Assembly (NCBI GenBank): GCA_028023455.1
Contig: JAQFVV010012398.1
Span: 10,779,160 to 10,843,159 of the forward strand
From: Epiperipatus broadwayi
Lineage: Eukaryota > Onychophora > Udeonychophora > Euonychophora > Peripatidae
DNA: 64,000 nt
Direction: 5' to 3'
Part shown: piece after piece, positions 1 to 11,838 of the stretch
How the letters are laid out: each line of letters starts with the position of its first letter
Position numbering within the stretch: position 1 is the first letter of the stretch
Made by a program: the position numbers and the translations under genes
The notes under the pieces: generated by a model
Told to the model about the DNA's origin: nothing
Database searches by the model: none
Seen by the model: only the letters and a program-made list of their open reading frames with translations

Positions 1-236
1 AATCGAACTTAAATATAAATTTTGCCAGTTTAATATTATAAATAAAAGAATTATTATTCATTACGATTTGTTAAATGACTCAGAATTGAAAACAGGTTAT
101 TGCGCAAGAGGTTAGACCATGTCCAAACTTTAAAATAATATTATATGAAAATTATATTATAAAAATTATATTGATGTCCAATAACATTGCTGGCATACAT
201 TTTCTTTTGTCCTGATATTTTATCTTTTCCATTTCT

Positions 237-563
237 TTATGTCTTTGTCATTTGGGATGTCGGAAGTCTGAAGCTTCCGTCCTTCTTTTCAAAACTGTTC
301 ATAATCAGGGATGCTACTCCCTGTGGAATGTGAGGTTTATGAGGTTGATGTGCTGCAGATGACCATACAGCCGGCTCTGGGCCTTCAAACTCAGCCTCTC
401 TATCGGTACCATTCACCAGAATGCGTGGATGCATCACACCTAAGTCAAATCGAGTATTCCTTTTTAAAATGATAAAATATCCACAATCGCCATGAGGCCA
501 TATTTTTTTATTGTATGCTAGTACCATTACTCTGCTCTTTAATTTGATCACTGCCCACCTAAT
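237..563 (-). CDS. Candidate 3'-terminal coding exon, unknown protein
   Basis: An open frame of about 108 codons ends in TAA at 237-239. A plausible acceptor (CTTACTAAG on the minus strand) lies just above 563, after a pyrimidine-containing stretch and an in-frame stop. The exon starts at phase 0. The composition is clearly richer in G+C than its surroundings and the residue mix looks like a folded protein: basic start, then KIWPHGDCGYFIILKR, HPRILVNGTDREAEF, and a Pro/His-rich stretch with HQPHKPHIPQG. I do not recognise the protein. Phase 0 at its start matches the phase 0 end of the micro-exon at 8668-8705, which supports it being the last exon of the minus-strand gene proposed here. No AATAAA signal is obvious downstream. 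It could instead be a relic of a mobile-element ORF. Confidence 0.45.
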   Translation of the reverse strand: MRWAVIKLKSRVMVLAYNKKIWPHGDCGYFIILKRNTRFDLGVMHPRILVNGTDREAEFEGPEPAVWSSAAHQPHKPHIPQGVASLIMNSFEKKDGSFRLPTSQMTKT

Positions 564-1265
564 CTTAGTAAGTCACAATGATGTGTTAAAGATAATGATT
601 CATTTCGTAAGATATATTCAGTTCATTGAGTTAAACTGCTTTCGTTTAAAACCGTTATCGATTCCAATAGACATAAATCAATTTCTATTACTGATTGTAT
701 AATTTATTCTTGTAAATGTAGCGCATTGTTTGTTTCTTATGTATAAGTTCCAAAAACGTCTTTTCCAAACAATGCCAATAAAAGTATATACAATGATTTT
801 CATAAGGTAGATAAATGATTAAGATTTTATAATTTTGCCTGTTTATAAAATCATTTACTACTAAATCGCAAATTAGTCTTTATATATCATTAATCATTTA
901 AACCTGTCACAATCTTTTATATTTGTTTTATCCATCCACAGCATTTTATTTGTAAACATTTGTACATTGGCATATTAACTCCGCACAAGTTATAATACAC
1001 TCCATAAAATTATATTCGTTAAATAATTAATGTAAAGGGGATTTTATAAAAACAAATCCCAACTTTTGTAAATAGACAATATCATTCCAAGCATGATCCT
1101 TTTGTAACATATATATGTGTTTTTTCAATAGTTCATTAAATATATAATTTCGTGTAAATCCTGGTTTGTTTGAATTATTTCTAATTAGTATTTAGAATTA
1201 TTTTCTTTAGTTAATAACTTAGCATTAATAAATATAACTTTAATAAATGTAATTCCTGGGCTACT
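564..1265. other. AT-rich non-coding stretch
   Basis: Low-complexity A+T-rich sequence. The short open frame on the plus strand here is the antisense shadow of the 237-563 exon plus chance sequence. No repeat or RNA gene seen. Confidence 0.6.
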
Positions 1266-1269
1266 TTTA

Positions 1270-1510
1270 TCTTGATCATCATCATCAGACTGATCTTATG
1301 CTCTACCGCTTTGCTTCTGGGCCCGGAATTAAAATAATTGTACTATATCATCAGGATTGTTGATCATTGGGTCAGAGATTCGAAGAATAGGAAAACAGGT
1401 TAAAATACAGGATTGCTCCAGACCTGTGTATCTCGCACATGATCAGATTTGAGGTACTTTTGCTTAGGATTTGAATTTTGTTAAGCGAGCATACTGCTTT
1501 GACCGGTACA
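1270..1510. repeat. Diverged interspersed repeat, copy 1
   Basis: A moderately complex segment shares scattered blocks with 52690-52905. Both have CTCATGTTCTACCG or CTTATGCTCTACCG near the start, AAACAGGTTA in the middle, and GAGGTACTTTTRC(Y) near the end, in the same order and at similar spacing. This suggests two old copies of one dispersed non-coding repeat. Class unknown. Confidence 0.45.
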
Positions 1511-2344
1511 ATATATAGCCTGAGAATTTTTACCTATTAATATATATGTAAATCTTTTTTTTGGGGATTAATGGATTGCCATTATCCATTACTGGAATTG
1601 TATACTATTTTTATTTAAAAAAAGAAAGAAACATGATTTCTTTCTTATTGTTTGCCATAAACATATATATATATATGTATGTATACTGGAGGAACTGGAA
1701 GTGAGAAATAATCTAATTTCATTTATTTCTATTTACCCGCTAGTAAATACGGGAATATTTCAGATTTATTAAAACTCTTTGAATAAAATTCCTCCTTCCA
1801 ATTCTCTTCCATATTGGTTTCACTAACTTTCTTAAAATATATATATTAGAAAGAGAGAGAAAGCGGAACACGCAATTGGTTAGTTTTTGGGGAAAAATAA
1901 TTCAATGTTTCTTTTAATTTATACTTAGAAATATAAAAGAAAATGACATTCGAGTATATATATTAAAATGTTCAATTTTATGCATTTTATAAAAAAGGTC
2001 CAATCCTTTTACTTTCTTAAAGTCAAACTGGGTTTTACCAATATATATCTATTTGTCTAAAACAGATATAGCTTAAGCATTTATAATTTGATTAAATATA
2101 AAAGAGGGTACAGTACAGTTATATATGTGTAAATAAAAAATATTAAATCTTCATTAACTCTAAGGGAAAACTAGTTAAATAGTGCTTAATTAATATACCT
2201 AACTTTTCATATATTTTAATGTTAGAAAAGGTGCAAAGTAATTATTTCTAATAGTGGGTATTTTCTCAGTCTCAGAAAAATTTTGAAGTCATATTATTTC
2301 ATATAGTATATTTTACCTAAGGTTTTAAAGTTTAATGATCAGTT

Positions 2345-2640
2345 GACCACATTTTCTCTTATATTGTGCTACTCGGTGATTTGTGTGGGGGTATCGACAC
2401 ATATCCGTAGCTCCTGTCATCTTTGATTCATAGGTTAACACCACTCCGAGATTGCCACTAATGATAAAGTGGATCTCGACCCTTCTTCAAAAAGTACTAC
2501 TGGACACAAGCACCTATACCCCATCCTGAGCTTGGATCATGCTGCGACGAATGAGATCCATTTCTCTAACTTTTGTGTTAGACCCGAGGGTGCTATCCAG
2601 ACCTCAAGTTAGCCATATGTATAAAAAACATTGTGCCTTC
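2345..2640. repeat. GC-richer island, probable old repeat
   Basis: About 300 bp stand out from the AT-rich flanks by base composition and complexity. All six frames contain stops and there is no splice-bounded frame, so it is not a recognisable exon. No A/B box pair and no terminal repeats are seen. It is most likely a fragment of a dispersed repeat, identity unknown. Confidence 0.3.
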
Positions 2641-3185
2641 GAGACTTGCTTCTAATCTCATACAATAAAATCACCAAGGACTACAGTAATGTTTAATTTC
2701 ATTATAGATAAAACATTAACTTTGTAATATGCTCAAAATATTGCTGAGTAAGTCTGAAAAGAGTCCACTGGGGTGTGGGTTCTTTACTTTGTTGTTTAAA
2801 TGCAGGCTATATTTGAACATGGCCTTAATCTATTTGACTAGTTTTTTTTTAATCAATTGTTTTTTTTGTTTTTTTTGTAATTTTACCCTACAGTTATGTT
2901 TTCCTGTATCCCTCCTTTAAAGTAAAGCACCCAGTTATTGACTAAGTCCAATATTGTTCGGTAATTATCGTACTATATTGTTTAATTATATTAAGTGGAT
3001 CTTTCTAATGCATATCGATACATATCCATGTCTGTAAATGCAAGAAAATAACTTGCAACATTTGTTTTGTTAATTATTTCTTCAAATTGTCATTTCTTTT
3101 AATTGAACAATAAACTTTCATTCACTAATCTCATCAATATCTTGTCTGTGCCTATATATAATCTAAACCTGATTTTTCTTTATTA
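2641..3185. other. AT-rich non-coding stretch
   Basis: T-rich tracts and low-complexity sequence. Nothing recognisable before the RTE-type element begins. Confidence 0.5.
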
Positions 3186-3354
3186 AAATTTCCCCCTAGG
3201 ATCTCATCTCTTCCTGACCGCCGGGCATACATGAAGAAGAAATTCTAGTGAGGTTTGGGAAGTAAGTCACTTAGTAGTAATCTGGAGGAGTAGGTGAGGT
3301 TCGAACCCCCTCTACCTGCATCTCATTACAGTAACACCTTGTTTGTTCTCTTAG

Positions 3355-4320
3355 TCATACATTGTGTTTTCGATCTCTTCTTGTTAGTCCCAACATGCAT
3401 CTCTCCATACCTCTTTGAGTGGGCTGAAGTCTCTGTATTGCTCTTCTATTAAATGTCCAAGTCTCATATCCATAAGTAAGAACTAGTAAAATACATTTGT
3501 TAAAAACCTTCCTTTTCCAACATATAGGCATATTTCCTTTTAGTATCAAGTTATATCTATCAAAAACATTCCAACCAAGTTTAATTCTATGATTAATTTC
3601 CTCCATTATGTTTCCATCTATATTAATAATCTGACCAAGGTATTTGTAACTGTTAACTTTTTCTAATTCATCATAATCTATCTTTATTTTCATATTTTGA
3701 GCGAATCAATTAAACATTACTTTAGACTTTTTAACATTTGTCTTTAGTCCTACTTTCATCTGATAACTCCTGCAACATTTCCTGCAGCTCTGAAGGATTA
3801 TTTGCAAAAAGAACTATATCATCTGCAAAATCTAAATGACTTAAATAATCTCCATTTACTATCACTCCTTTAGTTTCCCATTTTAATCCACAAAATACTT
3901 CTTGCAGCACTGCTATAATAAGTTTTGTAGATACAGAGTCACATTGTCTTACACCCTTCTCAATGTTGACTTTACCAGTGTCATTATGTAATCTAATTGT
4001 TGCTGTTGCATTTTTATAAATGTTCTTTAAAATATGACAATATCCTGTATCTATCTATACCTTGATGATCCAATGCTTTAATCACTGAAGAAATGTTTAT
4101 AGAATCAAATGCCTTTTCATAATCTACAAATCCAAAATATAATGGTAACTCATATTCATTTGTCCTTTCTATAACTTCTCTCAATACCTGGATATGATCT
4201 ACTATACTAAAACCACTTTTAAATCCAGCTTGTTCTCTCAATACCTGGATATGATCTACTGTACTAAAACCACTTTTAAATCCAGTTTGTTCTCCTGGTT
4301 GGTGGAAATCCAATGTTCTC
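3355..4320 (-). pseudogene. RTE reverse transcriptase and C-terminal fragments
   Basis: Broken reverse-transcriptase domain of the LINE above. Two longer open pieces remain (4014-4313 and 3355-3693). The first has the RTE-like segment ending VDYEKAFDSI; the second has YLGQI and GMERCMLGLTRRDR, the conserved tail. The catalytic FADD box lies between them near 3830 but is in a different frame from one or both. Multiple frameshifts separate the pieces, so no functional enzyme is encoded. Confidence 0.8.
4178..4291 (-). repeat. 57-bp in-frame tandem duplication inside RTE RT domain
   Basis: The block starting CTCTCAATACCTGGATATG recurs exactly 57 bp later (4178 and 4235). It duplicates 19 codons, so the translated minus strand reads AGFKSGF..DHIQVLRE twice in a row. 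The copies differ by only a few bases. Confidence 0.9.
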
Positions 4321-5019
4321 TGTAGATGAGTTGTAATTATCTTGGTAAAAACTTTGTATAAAACTGGTAAAAGTCTGATAGGTCTGTAATTTCTAATATC
4401 TTCTTTATCACTTTTTTTAAATATTAATATTATTACTGCATTCTTCCAATCATCTGATACATCTTTATCATTTAGACATTACAACTTTGCTAAACAAATT
4501 TCTATTTCTTCACCTGCTTCTTTTAATATATCAATTATAATTCCATCATTACCTGGAACCTTTCCTTTCTTCAAACATTTAATTGCATGTATCACTTCTT
4601 CATTTAAAATTCTGGGCAATTCAGAAGATGTAATAGATATATGAGGTACTTGTTTGTTATTACTATATAATTCTTGGTAAAAGTATTCTACCTATTTCAT
4701 GATGTCATCTCTCTTTTTAGTAATAATTCCATTTTTTTTTCTTATTGCTGATATAAATTTCCTACCAATACCAAAACAGTGTTTTACATTCTAGAGACTT
4801 TTATTTTCTTCTACAGCTTTCATTGCTAGTTCACAGTTATACTTTCTTATATCATTTTCAACTCTTTTCCACACCATTTTACAAAATTTGAGATATTCAA
4901 TCTTTTTTAATGCATCATTTTTGTATATCTTCATATTCCTTCTTTTCTTCATAAATACTCTAGTCTCAGAAGAAATTTTATTGGCCAATTTCTGTCTTTT
5001 TGTACCAGCTATCTTTGTT

Positions 5020-5317
5020 GCAGTTTTTAAAAGTGTATCAGTTATTTTCATATTAATTTCATTCAAATCTGAATCATGTTCAAAATCTACTAATCCTTGA
5101 AACCGATTTGCAAGTTCTAATTTAAATTCATTAGAGTGTTTCTGAAGATTCGGAATATTAACTATAAAGCAGTTTTTAAAAGTGTATCAGTTATTTTCAT
5201 ATTAATTTCATTCAAATCTGAATCATGTTCAAAATCTACTAATCCTTGAAACCGATTTGCAAGTTCTAATTTAAATTCATTAGAATGTTTCTGAAGATTC
5301 GGAATATTAATTATAAA
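5020..5317 (-). repeat. 149-bp tandem duplication inside RTE linker
   Basis: The segment beginning GCAGTTTTTAAAAGTGTATC at 5020 recurs at 5169, giving two adjacent copies of 149 bp with about two differences. It duplicates part of the linker between endonuclease and RT. High identity means the duplication is much younger than the element's coding decay. Confidence 0.92.
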
Positions 5318-6060
5318 TATTGTTTTTCTTAATAATTTTTGTCTCTCTAGTTTTGCATGAACATAAATCTTACGTCTTAGTAATCGATGATCACTTCCTG
5401 TGTTAAATTTATTAAGAACATTACAATCTTGAAATATGTATTTTGCATTAGTCAAAATATAATCCAATTCTGCTGTACTTCATTTGGATGCTTCCATGTC
5501 CATTTCCTTTTAACATTTTTCTCAAAAAAAGAAATTCATAATATAAAGTTTTTCTTTTTCTGCAAACTCCACAAATCTATGGCCTCCCTCATTTCTATTA
5601 CCATAATGAAAATTACCTACAGCACTTTCATCTTTTATTTGTTTACCAATTCTAGTAGTATTAAAGTCTCCCATAACAATTTTAAAATGTTGTTTACTCC
5701 TTTTGTACATCCATATAAAAATATTCTACTACTTCATCACTATGAGAACTTGTTGGGACATAAACCTGAATTATCTGCGTTTTTTATCTGCTATTAAGTT
5801 GTATAACTACTCTTGCCACTCTGTCCAATGCACCATCAATCTCCACAATGTTATACTTCCACTTTTTATTTATAATGAATCCTACTCCACTTGTATTTCC
5901 AATATTTGTGCCTTTATAAGAGAGTAGATGTCCACTTTTTAAAGCAATTGTCTCTTCACCTTTTCTTCTAACTTCCCAAAGTCCAATAATGTAAGACAGT
6001 TCTTCTTCCTAATTCTTGCAATCTTCCTTCATTTGAAAGTGATCTGCAGTTGTAAGTACC
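5162..6060 (-). pseudogene. RTE endonuclease fragments
   Basis: Minus-strand pieces of the N-terminal endonuclease: NCRSLSNEGRL near 6050, a SYKGTN-like block near 5900, GDFNTTRIG near 5670, GGHRFVEFAEKEKLYIMN near 5560, then DYILTN and GSDHRL at 5400-5467. The order and spacing fit the endonuclease of RTE-like elements. Frames change several times and stops interrupt the domain. Confidence 0.75.
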
Positions 6061-6200
6061 TAAATAAAAAGTCGTCATCAAATGGCAGCCTGGTACACAA
6101 CCAGAGAATTCTTAGCACCCTTCGCCTTCGGGTACGAACTGCTGCCTTGGTTGGTGACTTTACAGCCTCCTGGAAATAAGGGCCATGCTTTATTTTTGTC

Positions 6201-7229
6201 TGTCATAATTGTATATATGTATTGGAAAAATATTTATCATTTACACAAACATTCATTCTGTCTTATAAGGCAACTGAGAAGAAAGACCATGGTGCTTCTT
6301 AATCTTAAACTCAGAGGTAAAAAGCCAATAAACTGCCCACGCTGATTAATGCATGTTGGTGAGCAGCCCATCCATGTTTGTTTTACTATATGAATAATCA
6401 CATAGTAATAAGAGCTGCAATGACAAGAATGTATGGAGTGGACATTAGGGATTTTCCCCAAGAGGAATCAAAGGGTCTCCTTTCAGTTAATAGCAAACTC
6501 CTTTCTGCAGCCATTTACATAATTACTGCAGCATTTATTCATGATATTTATAATTACTACACCATTTATTCATGGTATTAATATTATATTGAAATATGAA
6601 GGATCACCACTCTTGTTTGGACATGACCTCAGTTGAGATGTCCAGGCACTATTTATATATCATTTGAGTATTCTTAATGTTATTATATAAGTATTTTAAC
6701 TGGAGCTACACCTGTAGATATAGACTCAATGTATAACATTAGTCCAATTTGATGTACTTCCAAATATCAAATTAAATGTATATATAAATATAATAAAACA
6801 GATTCTCATTTCTAGTGTATGACATGTTACATGTGGAAATGAAGGGTGGAACAATTATGCAAGAAATTGACCAATAATATGGGAATGAGACTGCAGTAGC
6901 AATAACAGCAACAGTCATATCAAACTCAAGATATACAAATATGTATATTTAATAGAGAAAATGGAGAGAAATTTGTGATATGGTTAAATTTGTGGCTATT
7001 AATGATCAAGTTAATAATCAAGTGAAAAAATATAATCAGAAAAAAAAATTAAAGTGGGAAATGGAATGGGGTACCCCATTTAAATGTCTCATCATTTCAT
7101 AAGATAATTGTAACAATATGATCTTGGTTAGTTCTAATGTTATAACCTTAAAAGTTTTCTAAATCAATCAACCTTAAATTGAAGGATAAATCAAATATAT
7201 TTGTTCATAAAAAGATAAATTTTGTAAAG
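6201..7229. other. AT-rich stretch without recognisable features
   Basis: Short open frames here overlap one another on both strands and lack motifs. Nothing further recognised. Confidence 0.5.
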
Positions 7230-8080
7230 CATCATGTATGCATAAGTTATTAAATATACATGAGCACCTTTCTTTATGCTTACACAAGTTGTTTACACAG
7301 AGGAAAACTCTCCTTACAGTAATGCCACCCACTGCAAACAAGAGAAATCAATGGATACAGGAAGGTTTGTGGGTAAAATCCCTATCTAGTGTCTACTTAT
7401 CCAATATCAGCAGATTACTTTCTAGATTGTGGCTCTTATCAGTGAGAAGTCTTGGATCTGAGAGCACTGCACCTAGATCATAGGATCTAATGTAACTCTG
7501 CAGCAGCCACATTTACCTTATTAGCTAATTATAAAGCTTAAAGTCCAAAATAAAAACACAATAATGTTCCAAATCAAGCTCATTATCTTGTAAAGTCATA
7601 TAGATTTAAATTCAGCTCAGCATCCTTACTTTTTGGTGTCTTTGGTTCTGTAATAAACCCAAGTGATGTTCAGGGGCTTAATACCAATCCTGCCCAATAG
7701 GATTATGGTAACTGAAGTTATTAAAAAAAACCAAATACACCAAAAAGTATGGATGCTGAACTGAATTCAGATCTATATCAATATACAAGCTAATAAGCTT
7801 GAATTGAAAACATTATTGTGTTTTCATTTTGCACTCAAAGCTCTATAGTTAGCCAATATAGTAAAAGATGACTGGGTTGTATTAGATCCTAAGATCTAGG
7901 TGCAGTGCTCTCTGATCCAAGGTTCATCACTGATGAAAGCCAGAAGCTAGAAACTAATCTGGGGACATTGGAAAAATATGCACTAGATAGGGATTTATGC
8001 ACAAACCTTCCTGAATCCATTGATTACTTTGACTTGCACTGAGTGGTGCTATTGTACGGAGAGTTTTGCCTTTATGTTAT
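7230..8080. repeat. R430 foldback copy 1 (inverted pair)
   Basis: A forward unit (about 7230-7700) is followed by an inverted unit (about 7700-8080). Left-arm landmarks: AAACTCTCCTTACAGTAATG near 7303, AATCCCTATCTAGTGTCTAC near 7377, GGATCTGAGAGCACTGCACC near 7453, and TTTTTGGTGTCTTTGGTT near 7630. The right arm has the reverse complements in mirror order: ACCAAATACACCAAAAAG near 7730, GGTGCAGTGCTCTCTGATCC near 7900, and CGGAGAGTTTTGCC near 8060. It would fold into a long imperfect hairpin. The 81-codon open frame here is chance sequence inside the left arm. Class unknown; see the tandem array at 19.0-21.5 kb. Confidence 0.85.
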
Positions 8081-8667
8081 TTATTATATATATATCGTAA
8101 TGGTTTAATTTTTTTTTTAATGTTAAAATTTAAAAAGAGAGAGAAACAAGAATTAATTAAATGTTATTCAATTGAATTTAGCTTTAATCAAATTTTATAC
8201 AGTAATTAATGAATTAAATTGGAAACAAAGAAAAAAAACAGCAGATTTGTGGCTTTGGGGGGGAAATGTCCTTGATAGGATATAGGCTATAAAAAGAGCA
8301 GGAAAAATAAGGGCCCAATAAAATCTGTGAAGAGCCCAAATGCATGCTATCAATATCTTGCAGTTAGGAAAACAAACATTATAAATGTAAGAAGATTGGT
8401 GTTATAGTACTTTTTGGTACTGATACAAAAATGGCTAAATATTAAAATTCTCTATAGTAATAAGAATAAACATTATTTGCTAAGCCCATCCAATCAGAAT
8501 CTGAATAAGGTAGACTTACCAAGCTTGAAAAATGCCTAGAAATTTTGAGATAGAGATCTCATTCATGAACTAATTGCATTTGTAGAGTCAACTATTTAAG
8601 CAATAGACTATCCTAAAATCAAGAAATATCTAATCAGAATCAATCAACAGAGATTTTAATAATACAC
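8081..8667. other. AT-rich intergenic or intronic sequence
   Basis: No element recognised. A splice-like pair around a 16-nt stretch near 8520-8540 is too short to trust. Confidence 0.4.
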
Positions 8668-8705
8668 CTCTGATGCGAACTTATTCACTATATTGCTTAA
8701 AGAAA
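8668..8705 (-). CDS. Candidate 38-nt internal micro-exon
   Basis: The minus strand shows a strong acceptor (TTTACATTCTTGTTGCAG) directly before 8705 and a moderate donor (CAGAG followed by GTGTAT) after 8668. The 38 nt encode xSLSNIVNKFASE. It needs one base from the previous exon and ends at phase 0. Both phases fit its candidate neighbours: the 12929-13062 exon ends with one base left over, and the 237-563 exon starts at phase 0. The joined reading is open. By itself so short an exon is weak; the phase agreement is what raises it above chance. Confidence 0.35.
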
Positions 8706-9600
8706 CTGCAACAAGAATGTAAACATATATGCATATGGATAAGAAACCTCCATACAGTAGAAATTTCATGCTTATATTTCAATACATGTATTTTTGAATA
8801 TAAACAACATTGTTCAAATTTTTTATATTAGTGATGATTAGTTTAGTGTAAACATATATATTTTCTATTCTCAACTTATCCATCACCAAATTGCATTTCT
8901 CAATATTGTATTCCTAAAATGTTACTCATATTTAAACTCTAAACTTTGCAAATAATTCCTAATTGTAACATTCATTTGTCTTTAATGGTTAATACACACC
9001 CTTTCCACATCTTTCCCTTTTCATATGTATCCTTCCCCTTTCACCATGTTGCTCCTGAATTTCATTTTCACTTCTTTGTAAACCTTTTATTTAATTGTAT
9101 TTGTACCTTTTTTTTTTATTTATTTATAAAAAAACTTTCAGCACAGAGAAAAAAAAATGTTAAAATTCGCAAACTTTTTGATATTGGAATAGACTTTTTT
9201 TCCTAACAGCTTTTGCACTCATGTCAAAAATAAAAGAAACATTTGTAACAATTTTTACAATAGGAAAATAGTTGTCCATCTTGGTAAATCATACATGATT
9301 ATACATCTATTAACATTTCTACAGTTTATTTTGAAAGCACATACATTTAATTCTTCTTTTATTATATTTTCTGAATTTGATATGCAACATTTTGCATAAT
9401 AAAATATTTTCTGAATGTAATACTAAAAGTTTTACAAAATTACTAAAAGCTCATATTAAATTAAAACATCAAATTAATTGGAGAGATTCTAATTTTTTGA
9501 TAACAAGATTATTAATGCTAATATATGGTGTATCTGAACTTAGTTCAGTCCCATATGGCTATTTAAGTTAGATAGCTGGAATGGAAGACTTATGGATGTC
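8706..9600. other. AT-rich stretch, nothing recognised
   Basis: T-rich runs and homopolymers. The open frame around 8946-9206 is built from low-complexity codons and has no motif. Confidence 0.5.
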
Positions 9601-9790
9601 TGAAAATTTCAGATCTTTCTACTTAATACATTAGATAAAGTGCTGGGATTGTCCTGGTATTTTTAATCTAATGATTGAATATCCTAGTATCTCACCGACG
9701 ATGCTAGTAGCAGAAACCGGACTGAGGTTGGGAGTATTCTACAAAGCTTGTTAAGAGCTTGTTCTGCGAGCTCTATATATAATATTAATG
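9601..9790. repeat. Complex island, possible SINE or LINE tail remnant
   Basis: A segment with clearly higher G+C (for example CTCACCGACGATGCTAGTAG and GAAACCGGACTGAGGTTGGG) stands alone in AT-rich sequence. No frame is open through it and no splice-bounded exon is visible. It resembles a fragment of a dispersed non-coding repeat, but I see no second copy in the window. Confidence 0.25.
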
Positions 9791-10620
9791 TTTCTATAAA
9801 AGTTATTTAAAAAAAAAACCAATATCTCCCAGAACATATTTAATAAAAAAAAATGCCCAGACATTTTGCTATTTATTTTAAAAATAAAAATACAGTACTT
9901 ATTTTTCCTCTTATTCTTCTTACTTCAATGAATGCTTGAAATAACACAAACTCAGTAAAATATATATAAATGTGTCCCCTCAGTATATTATTTAATAATT
10001 ATATTATTATTATTATTTAAAATTGTATTTATACTGTACTTTTATATATGCATATTATACATATAAAAATATGTTGGTGTTATATAAGTGTGTGTATTGA
10101 AAAGTATTATACATCTGCACTTCAATAAACAATATATATTCTATTCTAATCAAAGTTTATCAACAAAGTATGAGCAATTTGTACACTATGAGTTAGTATG
10201 CAAGGGAGTATTAAAAGAAATAGTGTAATTCACAGCACCACCATACTCATATATACTTTCTGTAATTAATTTTCATATATTTATAATATGTTGTTTGTAT
10301 TAATCATTATAATATTATTCATAGTATGTTTTGTATAAGATTAATGTATATATATATATATTTAATAATTATTTTGATGTTTAATGACTCATTTACTGCT
10401 TGTTTGGAGTTATTCTATTGTATTATTATATATATATACTTTTTAATAAACAATAACAACAACAAAAAGGAGAAGAAAAGTAGAAAAATATATATAACTC
10501 TTAATGGGAAAACATCAAACCCCATTATTCCAAACTGTTCAAAACCAAAAGGCTCACACCTAAGGGCACTTCTATGGATCTCCTACATAAATCCCTTAAT
10601 TAAGACTATAGAGAATTAAT
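9791..10620. other. AT-rich stretch with short TA repeats
   Basis: Several short TATA runs and a CAA-type run. Nothing coding or repeat-like that can be named. Confidence 0.5.
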
Positions 10621-10639
10621 TGCCTGATATATATATATT

Positions 10640-10860
10640 GTGCCGGTCCAAACATGTTTATCCATCTAACATGAGCTGGAACTCACAAAATGTACTTCAA
10701 ACCCAGTCAAGCCCAAGATTTAGGTCAGGGACCAGTCTGAAGTCGAACCCACTCTCTAATCCCCAGATCTAACACTTAATGCATAACATAATAGTGATGG
10801 CACATGAGAATTAATCTTAATCTGGCCGACTAGCAAAGCTGAGCAAAACAATGAGACATC
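10640..10860. repeat. Complex island with one B-box-like motif
   Basis: About 200 bp of balanced sequence containing, on the minus strand, GTGGGTTCGACTTC, which resembles a pol III B box. No matching A box is found upstream, and there is no A-tail or target duplication. It may be a fragment of a dispersed repeat; the class is unknown. Confidence 0.25.
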
Positions 10861-11660
10861 TATTAACTATGACTATATTAAAATAATAGATAAGCATGGC
10901 TGTAATATGTGGAAGTGGAGGAAAAGGAATTCGAACTACTCAAATAAGTTAGACAATAAAATATAGTTTAATTACTGACAAATTATTATACATTTATAAA
11001 TTAATTAGATACATTAGTGTGTGCGTGAATGAGCAAGCAGTAGATGATTACATAGTGTCATTCACGCTATTATTTCTCATATGCTCTTTATTAGCTAAAT
11101 AATATATTACAAATAAACACACATCTTTGGTGGGTCCAATATTAAAATGCCAATCGAATATTAGCAAGAATTACATAATACTGCCATTAACACTTTGATT
11201 TACGGTTCTGAAACATGGTGACTAACATATATATTTTTAGGAGCGTTCCAAAATTCATTATATATATGATATAAATTATTTTCACACCAGTGAGGTCGTG
11301 AAAATAAACAAAATACATTTGAAAACATTATATTTGAAACTACGATAAAATATTTAATGAAAAATTATTTTAACGATAGTAAAACGAACGCTTTATTTTT
11401 CCCAAGGCATATAGAAACTCTTAAATATAGATATAAGTTATGATGGTGAGATTGTTTGATAAGATTGAAATAACATTAGTAATTAATCTAGCTATTAATA
11501 TTTGGTATTGATATTATTTTGAGCAGAGCGCATTTTAATATTAGAGCATTAAAACTGGGTCATGAAGCAAAAGAAATACTAATACAAATAAATTTGCGGT
11601 GCTGACATAATAGCCTAAAATAACAGGAAAAGTCATGCTTCTGGATGAAAGATGAAGTGG

Positions 11661-11838
11661 ATGAGCATAGCATGTGCCATACTTAGGGATCACCACCAGA
11701 GGCCCTTTTATACAAAGAAATGGATGGGCATAGCATGTGCCAGACTTAGGGATCACCGCTAGTGGCCTTTTATACGAAGAAAGAATATGCATAGCGTGTA
11801 CCAAACTTACAAGATCACCGCCAGAGGTATTTTATATG
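11661..11838. repeat. Minisatellite, about 70-bp unit, roughly 2.5 copies
   Basis: A unit containing GCATAGCATGTGCCA, then ACTTAGGGATCACC, then GGCC(C)TTTTATACRAAG is repeated near 11661, 11728 and 11790, with the last copy more diverged. The 87-codon minus-strand open frame here is simply this repeat translated (the CYAHP and VIPK blocks recur), not a gene. Confidence 0.85.

Larger units (their letters stand above)
3190..6200 (-). mobile_element. Decayed RTE-type LINE (endonuclease plus reverse transcriptase)
   Basis: A non-LTR retrotransposon on the minus strand, read from about 6200 down to 3190. The order is apurinic-like endonuclease, linker, reverse transcriptase, C-terminal tail. Visible pieces: TYNCRSLSNEGRL near 6050; GDFNTTRIGKQIKDES near 5670; DYILTN and FNTGSDHRL near 5400-5470; KSGFSTVDHIQVLRE and FVDYEKAFDSI near 4100-4290; FADDIVLFANN near 3830; YLGQIIN and LTYGYETWTFNRR with TQRGMERCMLGLTRRDR near 3360-3640. 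These are the typical block order and wording of RTE-clade polyproteins. The frame is broken many times, so it is dead. About 160 bp of probable 3'UTR follow the last block. Two internal tandem duplications are listed separately. Confidence 0.85.

Noticed and set aside
3280-3330. tRNA-derived SINE because of GGTTCGAACCCC
   Set aside because: No A box at the right distance, no fold and no A-tail. The site lies in the 3'UTR of the RTE element.
11541-11804. 87-codon protein gene on the minus strand
   Set aside because: The frame is a translated 70-bp minisatellite; the amino-acid blocks repeat with the DNA.
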